A stretch of DNA of 37,449 nucleotides, taken from NCBI GenBank assembly GCA_029261965.1, contig JAJDAH010000028.1, forward strand, positions 1 to 37,449, written 5' to 3'. A program made the position numbers and the translations under genes. The notes below the pieces were generated by a model that did no database searches, had not been told where the DNA came from, and worked only from the letters and a program-made list of their open reading frames with translations. This DNA is from Polyangiaceae bacterium (GTDB lineage Bacteria > Myxococcota_A > Polyangia > Polyangiales > Polyangiaceae). Below, in pieces: positions 23,501 to 29,693 of the stretch. Within the stretch, counting starts at the first letter, position 1, and each line of letters begins with the position of its first letter.

Positions 23501-24945
23501 ACTGCGGGGGTTGCGGGGTGAATTGCAACGCCATCGACCCCACCGGCCACGGCGTCTGGTCATGCGTCACCGGCGGGTGCGTGCGAACGGGTTGCGACGG
23601 CGGGTTCATCGACTGTGACGCCAACGGAAACGACTGCGAAACTGCCTGCACGTTCACGTCGAGCACCGAGCTCTGCAACGGCGTCGACGACAACTGCAAT
23701 TGCCAGGTGGACACGGACATTCTTCCCGCCAACATCCCGTCCACCGTCCAGGTGTGCGGTGTCGGGGCCGCCGCGACCGAGGCGGGCTGCATCTCGACCG
23801 AGACCGGGGGCAACGTCGTCGTGGCGTGCACCGCCGGTGCGTGGGCATGCACTTTCCCCGCCGGATACTGCGGGAGTGGCAGCCCGCCATCGTGTGCGTC
23901 GACCTCGGACACCTGCGACGGCATCGACAACAACTGCAACGGCACGTCGGACGAAGCCTTCCGCTTCCCGGCGAAGCCCGTCGGCGGGTTGACGACTCCT
24001 TGCGCGACCGACGACGGCCAGCCGCCCCCCGGGGACGGCGCGTGTCGTGGCATGGGTGTTTTCGTTTGCAACATCGCCGGGGACGACACGACGTGCAACG
24101 CGACGTTCGATCCCAGCGGCGCTGGTCCCGAGCTCTGTGACGGCCTCGACAACGACTGCGACAGCCTCATCGACGAGCCTTTCAGCAATCCCGGCACCCC
24201 GCCGGTGACCGTGCCCCCCATCACGAACTCGTTCGTGCGCCCAGACGTCGTCCGGGTGGCCGCGAGCCTGTGGATGTACCAGTACGAAGCGTCGCGGCCC
24301 AACGCGACGGTCACCAGCCCAGGAACGGGCAACGGTTATCACACTTCGGCTCCGGCCGGCACGACCCTCGACGCGACGGTCTCGTGCTCGGTGGCGGGCA
24401 ACGTGCCGTGGTTCAACGTCACCCCCGACGAAGTCACCCAGACTTGCCTGGCGGCGGGCGGGCGCATCTGCACCATGCCGGAGTGGCGCTCGATGTGCCA
24501 AGCCACGGCGTCGTGCACCCGCGGTTACGCCCCGCGAACCGGCGCACCCGCCAACTGCACGCAGAACGGCATCTACCCGGCCGGGCCGACTCGCGTTTGC
24601 AACGTCGGACCCTACGATTTCGATACGAGCATCGGCGGGATCCAAGACGGCCTGCTACCCACCGGGTACATGGGCGGGGATCCCGATCGGCCGAGCCTCA
24701 TCAATTGTGGATCCGACTGGGGCGGCCTGCAGGGCAATGCGGCTGGCACGCGCCTCTTCGACACCCTCGGCAATCTGCGCGAAATCACGCAAAACGGCGC
24801 CAACTACACCCTCATGGGCGGCGCCTTCAACAACGCGACGGAGGACGGCGCTGCGTGTGACTTCACGTTCTTCAACGTGCCCGTCGACTTCCAGCTGCTA
24901 GATACCGGGTACCGTTGTTGCTTCGACTCGAACCCGAGTCCTTAG
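20518..24945 (+). CDS. MopE-repeat lipoprotein with C-terminal SUMF1/FGE-like fold
   Basis: 1475 aa. The start is ATG 20518, overlapping the upstream stop (TGATG). A longer open frame back to 20143 lies inside the previous gene. The signal peptide ends in a good lipobox, IAGC (C23), with Asn at +2. Some 15 MopE-type motifs lie between about residues 85 and 1225, mixed with LNCGTCGNDC and GFIDCDGNASDCE cysteine modules common in myxobacterial surface proteins. Residues about 1240-1475 look like a formylglycine-generating-enzyme/sulfatase-modifying-factor fold: WMYQYEASRPNA, PWFNVTPDEVTQTCLAAGGRICTMPEWRSMC, LGNLREITQNG, LMGGAFNN, DTGYRCCF. The MPEW, GNLRE and GYRCC elements match positions conserved in that family. 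Catalytic activity is unproven, so it may be a binding fold. Confidence 0.92.
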   Translation: MSTLKPLAVIAVATLGLFGIAGCNTAAFCFANCEDPFGEADAGDSGTGQQDSGPLFQDSGSDACIGIFCGNQPDTGTGGQCVETNAGVEICDNVDNDCDGLVDEPDDIDFNLPRNCGNCATNCSLLTDNVDQPTCSPPANNLGAAPGTCDYNNCAQDFYDVDGDRSNGCEYFCPFNPNGTNTNDPGGADGCAKDDDCDGEVDEDVNTCDDVQNCGRCGKQCVIANGTAVCTTTATGGDACTEANTRCEVDQCDPGFFDVDGSPDNGCEYECPVAVPSAEVCDGIDNDCDARIDNLDADLTMNDPDVGQACFGGTDGECADSSHEGVQKCIGGAISCCDKDSGDTGADLRNGECSGTVPPFVVRPGDLQEVCNNKDDDCDGSVDDNPVDEGAVCGSSVGDCQVGTVLCVSGSLNCAGATGPQADVCDGQDNDCDGIIDGTIPAGVLPISCNSDADCAGEAPAVSCKPRSSNPAQRVCVQHADGVGDPTTGVPLACNVPPAAPPGATQPCQAGVSACLNGVPACPGSILPQQGTDECFEDSNCDGTLTGQSGLSNSDPLNCGTCGNDCNSLGAGVVWACNAGVCQPNGCAQGFIDCDGNASDCETACTFSSSSELCNNIDDDCDCFVDAADPEGVTLQNPVQACGVSPAATDPGCTTGVVVACVGGGFTCTFPGGYCTTGDCSTSVDVCDGSGLDNNCDGVADETFVPPIRVQGFLGQACFSDDGLPAPGHGPCRTTGNFVCDGPGTNTQCNATIDLTQANPELCDGIENDCDGLIDAADPDLPTDDTRVNQPCFGGTQGVCADPSNAGTTVCTTGVVVCQGPNVVNPGDLLEVCDGLDNDCDGLVDDADPDLPGDDPRVGQTCFGGTTGQCIFPAHAGSNTCVSGAITCAGPNILMPFDNVEVCDNIDNDCDGNVDNNLTDTGGVCDVPPAVTPNAACPGATNPCSSGNFICGAGGSLQCGGSVTAPPGTPDSCCDDTNCNGILENVPDFQNDPLNCGGCGVNCNAIDPTGHGVWSCVTGGCVRTGCDGGFIDCDANGNDCETACTFTSSTELCNGVDDNCNCQVDTDILPANIPSTVQVCGVGAAATEAGCISTETGGNVVVACTAGAWACTFPAGYCGSGSPPSCASTSDTCDGIDNNCNGTSDEAFRFPAKPVGGLTTPCATDDGQPPPGDGACRGMGVFVCNIAGDDTTCNATFDPSGAGPELCDGLDNDCDSLIDEPFSNPGTPPVTVPPITNSFVRPDVVRVAASLWMYQYEASRPNATVTSPGTGNGYHTSAPAGTTLDATVSCSVAGNVPWFNVTPDEVTQTCLAAGGRICTMPEWRSMCQATASCTRGYAPRTGAPANCTQNGIYPAGPTRVCNVGPYDFDTSIGGIQDGLLPTGYMGGDPDRPSLINCGSDWGGLQGNAAGTRLFDTLGNLREITQNGANYTLMGGAFNNATEDGAACDFTFFNVPVDFQLLDTGYRCCFDSNPSP
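22111..24182 (+). repeat. Large internal duplication in the MopE-SUMF1 lipoprotein
   Basis: A block of about 250 codons at 22111-22860 recurs, diverged, at 23425-24182. Matching landmarks include DPLNCGTCGNDCN / DPLNCGGCGVNCN, GFIDCDGNASDCETACTF / GFIDCDANGNDCETACTF, ELCNNIDDDCDCFVD / ELCNGVDDNCNCQVD, and TCTFPGGYC / ACTFPAGYC. The offset is 1314-1317 nt. The spacer between the blocks holds two shorter ADPDLP...CFGGT repeats. Confidence 0.8.
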
Positions 24946-24958
24946 CAGAGGAGATCCC

Positions 24959-26242
24959 ATGCGCTTCGATTCGCCCCTCCGCGCGGCCCTGGTCCTGGCG
25001 GGGCTTTCGCTCGTGCACGCGTCCGGGTGCGGCAGCAGCAGCACGCAGGCGGACGGGGCCGGTGGCTCTGGGGGTGGGACCGCGAGCACCGGAGGCGGTC
25101 CGGGCATGGATGCCGGAACGAGCGGTTTTGGTGGTGCGGTCTTTGGTTGTCAGGGGGATGGGGAATGTGGGCTCGGGCAGATGTGCTCGGCGGCGCGCGT
25201 GTGCGTTCCTTTGGGGGGCTGCGGCGCGAACGAGGATTGTGCTCCGGGGGAGCTCTGCAGCGGAACGCAGTCCTGTATCCCCATGGGGACGTGCGCCGCC
25301 GACGTGGATTGCGGAATGGGCTTCCTTTGCGACACGGCCAGCGGAACGTGTGCACCGGGTGGTGGGTGCGGCGCCGAGGAGTTTCAGACCGAAGCGGTAG
25401 CGCCGAACATGCTGCTCGTTCTCGATCGCTCCTGCAGCATGACTAACGGCACCCCCGCGACGAAGTGGGAGCTTGCCGTCGACGCCATCAACAGCTTGAC
25501 GACGACCTTCAGCGGTCAAATCCGTTTCGGGTTGACGCTTTTTCCCGATACGGAGAATCCGAACTGCGACCAGGGCGCGCCCGCGGTTTTCGTCGGGCCA
25601 GGCAACGAGATGGCGATCCAGGCGATACTGACGGCGGCGCTCGTGAGGGCGGATCCCAACTTTCCCAAGGGGCCGTGCATCACGAACATCACCTCCGCGA
25701 TGACTCAGGCGAGCATGGAGCCTGCGTTCAACGACGCCACTCGACCGAACTACGCCGTGCTCATCACCGACGGCAAGCAATTCGGCTGCATGCAGAACGG
25801 TGGTGACGCGATGACGACCCAGGTCATCGGCAACATGCTGTCGGTCGGCGTCTCGACCTACGTGGTCGGGTTCGGGAGTGGCGTAGACCCGGCGCAACTC
25901 AACATCTTCGCGGACGCGGGCGGCGTACCGCGCAACGACCCCACCACTCGATACTATCAAGCCGACGACGCGGTCACGCTGCAGATGGCGCTCGACACGA
26001 TCGCCACCACGAGCATCGGCTGCACCCTCGCCCTCGGAGAGGCTCCGCCGAACGGCGACGAGCTCTTCGTCTTCTTCGAGGACCAGCCCTTGTCTCGCGA
26101 TCCCAGTCACATGGAAGGGTGGGATTTCGATCCGAGCACCAATCAGGTCACCTTCTACGGGATGGCTTGCGACGCGCTCAAGAGCGGGATGGTTGCGGAT
26201 GTGGATGTCGTTTTCGGCTGCAACGTGCCCACTCCGATGTAG
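24959..26242 (+). CDS. vWA-domain lipoprotein with N-terminal cysteine modules
   Basis: 427 aa, 13 nt after the previous stop, with gaggag as SD. The signal peptide ends in VHASGC-GSSS (C24). The lipobox is imperfect because of Ala at -3, but the Ser/Gly-rich tether that follows is typical of lipoproteins. Residues about 60-140 hold four short C-x(5-6)-C modules of the type DGECGLGQMCSAARVCVP. A vWA domain follows with intact MIDAS DRSCS (D156, S158, S160), an unusual Cys inside the motif, and VLITDGKQFG downstream. It is the third gene of the surface operon, and its role is probably linked to the two MopE proteins. Ligand unknown. Confidence 0.92.
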   Translation: MRFDSPLRAALVLAGLSLVHASGCGSSSTQADGAGGSGGGTASTGGGPGMDAGTSGFGGAVFGCQGDGECGLGQMCSAARVCVPLGGCGANEDCAPGELCSGTQSCIPMGTCAADVDCGMGFLCDTASGTCAPGGGCGAEEFQTEAVAPNMLLVLDRSCSMTNGTPATKWELAVDAINSLTTTFSGQIRFGLTLFPDTENPNCDQGAPAVFVGPGNEMAIQAILTAALVRADPNFPKGPCITNITSAMTQASMEPAFNDATRPNYAVLITDGKQFGCMQNGGDAMTTQVIGNMLSVGVSTYVVGFGSGVDPAQLNIFADAGGVPRNDPTTRYYQADDAVTLQMALDTIATTSIGCTLALGEAPPNGDELFVFFEDQPLSRDPSHMEGWDFDPSTNQVTFYGMACDALKSGMVADVDVVFGCNVPTPM

Positions 26243-26271
26243 ACCCAGCGCCGCCCCAGGCTGCTATGCTC

Positions 26272-26288
26272 TCCCGCCGCTGGCGGGA
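26272..26288 (+). promoter_or_regulatory. Perfect 17-bp inverted repeat just upstream of the LysR start
   Basis: TCCCGCC-GCT-GGCGGGA has perfect 7-bp arms and a 3-nt centre, ending 8 nt before ATG 26297, where an SD would be expected. It could be an autoregulatory operator or an RNA hairpin limiting translation. A possible -10 (TATGCT, 26265-26270) lies immediately before it. It could also help end the upstream transcript, but no T-run follows. Confidence 0.4.
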
Positions 26289-26296
26289 CACGCGCG

Positions 26297-27175
26297 ATGC
26301 TGGACTGGGACGATCTCCGATACTTTCTCGCCGTTCACCGTGCGGGCACGCTCGCGGGCGCGGCGCAAGCACTTCACATCAACCCGACGACGGTGGGACG
26401 CCGGCTCGCGGCGCTGGAGGAGCAGGTCGGCGCCCGGCTTTTCGACCGCACTCCGGACGGCTATCTCGTCACGCAAGCGGGCTCGGACCTCCTTCCGCGA
26501 GCCGAGCGCATGGAGGGGGAGGCCATCGCGCTCGAGAGGGAGATTGCCGGCGCGGACCGCCGCTTCGAAGGCGTCGTGCGTGTCAACGTGACCGAGATGT
26601 TGGCTACCCGGTTCATCACGCCCCACCTGCCGAAGTTCAACGAGCAATACCCGGGCATCGTACTCGACATGAACTGCAGCAATCGCGCCGTCAACTTGGG
26701 GCGACGAGAGGCGGACATCGCGCTTCGCCTCGCCCGACCGCACGAAGAGAACGTCGTCACTCGACGGATCGCGACGATTCACCTGACGCTCTACGCCGCC
26801 CAGTCGTATCTCGACCGGAAGGGGTTGCCCGAGGAGCCCGAAAAGAGCCTCGCGGGTCACGACTTGATTCTGTTCGCGGATTCTCGTGCGTTCTCGAAGG
26901 AGAATGATTGGTTCACGACGCGGCTGGAAGGAGCGCGTGTCGTCATGCGGTCGGACAGCGTCAGCTTCATTTTTGGTGCGGTGCTCCAAGGTGTCGGCAT
27001 TGCCCTTCTGCCGCGAGCGGCGGCCGATTCGGAACCTCGACTCGTCAACATTCCCATCGAGACCGGCCCCGAGCCTCGGGTCGTCTGGCAAACCGTTCAT
27101 CGTGACTTGAAGGACACGGCCAGAATTCGCGTGGTGCTCGACTTCATCGGTGGGATCCTCGATGCGCCGACCTGA
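26297..27175 (+). CDS. LysR-family transcriptional regulator
   Basis: 292 aa, the usual family length. The winged helix-turn-helix is at residues 1-60 (LRYFLAVHRAGTLAGAAQALHINPTTVGRRLAALEEQVGARLFDR). A periplasmic-binding-protein-like effector domain follows from about 88. The start at ATG 26297 gives the standard N-terminus. There is no clear SD; a strong inverted repeat occupies that position. LysR genes often regulate a divergent neighbour, but here the upstream gene points the same way, so the target cannot be read from the layout. It may control the lipoprotein at 27207 or act elsewhere. Ligand unknown. Confidence 0.95.
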   Translation: MLDWDDLRYFLAVHRAGTLAGAAQALHINPTTVGRRLAALEEQVGARLFDRTPDGYLVTQAGSDLLPRAERMEGEAIALEREIAGADRRFEGVVRVNVTEMLATRFITPHLPKFNEQYPGIVLDMNCSNRAVNLGRREADIALRLARPHEENVVTRRIATIHLTLYAAQSYLDRKGLPEEPEKSLAGHDLILFADSRAFSKENDWFTTRLEGARVVMRSDSVSFIFGAVLQGVGIALLPRAAADSEPRLVNIPIETGPEPRVVWQTVHRDLKDTARIRVVLDFIGGILDAPT

Positions 27176-27206
27176 CACCAGCACGCCGAATCGGTATTCT
27201 GCTCGC

Positions 27207-27827
27207 ATGTCGCGAGGTGCTTTGCTCGGGTTTCTTCTGCTCGCGATGCTGCTCGCTGTCGTGGCCTGCAAGAAAGAACCAGACTTCCCGGGCCTGGTCG
27301 AAAAACACCGGGCCGCGGTCGACGCGAAATTGGCGGAAGTAGACGCGGTCGCGAAGAAGGCCGGCATGCCGCAAGACGCGCAGATTTATGGGTTCAAAGC
27401 TCCGGACCCGCCCGCGGTTTGGTCCGGCGAGGACCAGAACGCTATCGTCCTGCTGAAGTCCGATCTCGCGGACGTGACCGCGGTCACTCCCACCGTCGCC
27501 CGACCAACGGTCCCCGAAGGTTTCGTGCGCGCAGCAAAGGCCGTGAAGAAGGGCGACTTCGGGCCGGAGCGTTCCGAGTCGAGCTTCAAGTCGCTCGGTC
27601 AAGAGCTCTCGACGCTGCCGAATCTCCGGTACGTGCTCGTGGTTCAGGCGGGCGGGCCGTCGCAAACATCCTTCGTCGGCGTCGCTCAAATTTGGGATCT
27701 CGCGTCGGCTGAGGCGCTCGGTGCATTCCCGCTGCAAGCGCACGCGCCAGATGGGGCTGCGCTGCAAAAAAAGATCGACGAAGCGCTCGTCACCGAGCTC
27801 GCCAAAGCGATCGAGCGCGCGGGTTAG
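27207..27827 (+). CDS. Small lipoprotein of unknown function
   Basis: 206 aa. I chose ATG 27207 because it gives a textbook lipoprotein signal (hydrophobic 5-20, lipobox VVAC, C21) followed by KKEPDF. An earlier in-frame start at 27150 would overlap the LysR gene. A charged helical stretch follows the anchor (about 30-50), then a mixed alpha/beta region. I recognise no family. It lies 31 nt after the LysR stop, so cotranscription is likely. Its stop codon overlaps the stop of the converging transporter gene. Without the signal peptide there is no other membrane segment. Confidence 0.8.
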   Translation: MSRGALLGFLLLAMLLAVVACKKEPDFPGLVEKHRAAVDAKLAEVDAVAKKAGMPQDAQIYGFKAPDPPAVWSGEDQNAIVLLKSDLADVTAVTPTVARPTVPEGFVRAAKAVKKGDFGPERSESSFKSLGQELSTLPNLRYVLVVQAGGPSQTSFVGVAQIWDLASAEALGAFPLQAHAPDGAALQKKIDEALVTELAKAIERAG

Positions 27828-29656
27828 CCCGTAGCGGCCGCTGGGTCTCGCGCCGGCGGGGCCTTCGCGTTGGCGAGGGCGTCGAGGTGGGCCTGGATCG
27901 TTTGGCGATCGACGGGGTCGCGTTGCATGCGCAGGGCCGGTTTGACGCGGAGAAGGTGGAACAGCAATAGCGCGAAGCTCAGGCCGCCGACGGCTACGGC
28001 GAGCGAAGCCAGCACCCCGGGCTTGTTCGCCACGTGGCTCAGCTCGGCATGAGCCACCCACCCTCCGGCGGCCGTCAGAACCGCCGCGGCGCCAACGGAC
28101 GAGACGACGCCTCGCAACACTCGACCCGGGCCTCCGTCGAGCGAAGCCTGTAGCTCGCGCCGAGAAAAGTGATCGAGGCGCCAGCTCGTGTTTTCGTCCA
28201 CCGGTCGCTCGCTCGAGGGAAGCACCTGACAGCCGGTGATGGGATCCGTGGCGGGTTTTCCTCGAGCGTGCTCGTCGATGCCGGCGCGAATGAGCTCGTG
28301 AGCTTTTTCGCTGAGCGGGTACCACCACATGATCGAAAGCCCAATGGCGTTGAGCACCGCGGGGACCAGCGCGAACATCACTCGGATGGTCATCGCTACC
28401 TCGGGGGTCTGCTCTTGGTTCGGCACGTAGCCCACCCCCTGCATGATGGCGAGCGGGATGGACGCGCCGAGGATGAGGGCGAACTTCGGGATGATCGTCC
28501 AGTAGGCGGCGAACTGCGCTTCGCGGCGCTTGCCGGTCATTAGCTCGTCGTAGTCGACGATGTCGCCGTGCATGGCGCCGCCGAGGAAGAACCAAACCGA
28601 GGCTTGCATGCCCACGTACACTTCGAGCCCGAGCGCGAGGTACTCGTCGCCGGGGCCGATGAAGAACCACGCGATGCCGCCGGTGACTCCGATGAACGAG
28701 ACGATCAACCAGACCTTGAGGCGGCCAATCTTTCGAGACAGCCCGACCCAGAATGGCAGAGCCAAAAACCCTGCCACCAGGTACGTCAGCAGAAGAAAGC
28801 CCGTCCACTGCTCGGGCTCTTCGCTCTTCATCACGTACTCGACGTAGTAGGGCATCAAGGTCGCGGGGATCGCGATGGGGATCCCGGTCACTACGTGCGA
28901 AGCGAACATGACGCGGAACGGCTTACTCCGCATCGCCCGCCGCACACCCGGAACGAAGGGGTTGGTTCCCCGTTTCAGAAAGTCCTTCCGCTCCGGCACG
29001 CCCTGGAGAAACCAGAGATTCGTCAGAAGGTAGCCGACGACACACAGGACCGCGATCGTCTGCATGACGTCGCGGGAGCCGGACACTCCCCACCCCTTGA
29101 TGAATTCGGGCAGTATCGCACCAACGATGAGGCCGAGCGCCACGAAGAGCGCGATCATGCCGTAGAGACTCGTTCGTTCGCGTGGGTTGATCGTGAGCTC
29201 CACCGCCAGCGCTCCCCGGGGGACCGAGACCATCGTCACGAACAGGAAGCTCACGATGAAACACGGCGCGTACCACCACACCATGCCGGCGCCGGTGCCC
29301 TCCGGAGGCACGAGCAGCAGGTAGAACACGACGGAATTGCCGAGCACGCCGAGGGCGATCCAAGGTCGGCGCCGGCCCCAACGCGTCGAGGTGTGGTCGC
29401 TGATGAAACCCATGAGCGGGTCGGTGACGGCGTCGAACGCTCGTGCGAGCGCAACGGCTGCGGCCAACATGCCGGCGGGAAGCAATATGGTGTCCGTGTA
29501 GAACTTGGGCAGGAACACCGCGAGCGTGATGCCCATCACTGCCGCCCAGAATGCCTGGGCAACAAACGCCATCTTCACTTCGAACGGCAGCTCGTTCTTG
29601 GCCGCGGGGTCGGCGTCGGGACTCGGCGCAGGTGGCGAATGTGGCTCGGCAGGCAT
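27824..29656 (-). CDS. GPH-family (MelB-like) sugar transporter with C-terminal extension
   Basis: 610 aa from ATG 29656. A longer frame back to 29788 lies inside the kinase gene. The N-terminal half has the glycoside-pentoside-hexuronide signature: DPLMGFISDHTS followed by WGRRRPWI (79-100). The second half has HGDIVDYDELMTGKRREAQFAAYW, also typical. About 12 membrane segments cover residues 25-470, so it is an inner-membrane secondary symporter, probably for a sugar or glycoside. The usual family length is about 450-480 aa. Here an extra segment of some 130 residues carries two more hydrophobic helices (GVVSSVGAAAVLTAAGGWVA and VLASLAVAVGGLSFALLLF). It starts 37 nt after the kinase stop. 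Confidence 0.92.
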   Translation of the reverse strand: MPAEPHSPPAPSPDADPAAKNELPFEVKMAFVAQAFWAAVMGITLAVFLPKFYTDTILLPAGMLAAAVALARAFDAVTDPLMGFISDHTSTRWGRRRPWIALGVLGNSVVFYLLLVPPEGTGAGMVWWYAPCFIVSFLFVTMVSVPRGALAVELTINPRERTSLYGMIALFVALGLIVGAILPEFIKGWGVSGSRDVMQTIAVLCVVGYLLTNLWFLQGVPERKDFLKRGTNPFVPGVRRAMRSKPFRVMFASHVVTGIPIAIPATLMPYYVEYVMKSEEPEQWTGFLLLTYLVAGFLALPFWVGLSRKIGRLKVWLIVSFIGVTGGIAWFFIGPGDEYLALGLEVYVGMQASVWFFLGGAMHGDIVDYDELMTGKRREAQFAAYWTIIPKFALILGASIPLAIMQGVGYVPNQEQTPEVAMTIRVMFALVPAVLNAIGLSIMWWYPLSEKAHELIRAGIDEHARGKPATDPITGCQVLPSSERPVDENTSWRLDHFSRRELQASLDGGPGRVLRGVVSSVGAAAVLTAAGGWVAHAELSHVANKPGVLASLAVAVGGLSFALLLFHLLRVKPALRMQRDPVDRQTIQAHLDALANAKAPPARDPAAATG

Positions 29657-29693
29657 GTCACGTCGGGCGCCGTCATCCGGCGCCGGCGAAAGC

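Noticed and set aside
20341-24332. Several long minus-strand open frames opposite the second MopE gene
   Set aside because: Same cause: they mirror the repeated motifs and have no start signals or recognisable domains.
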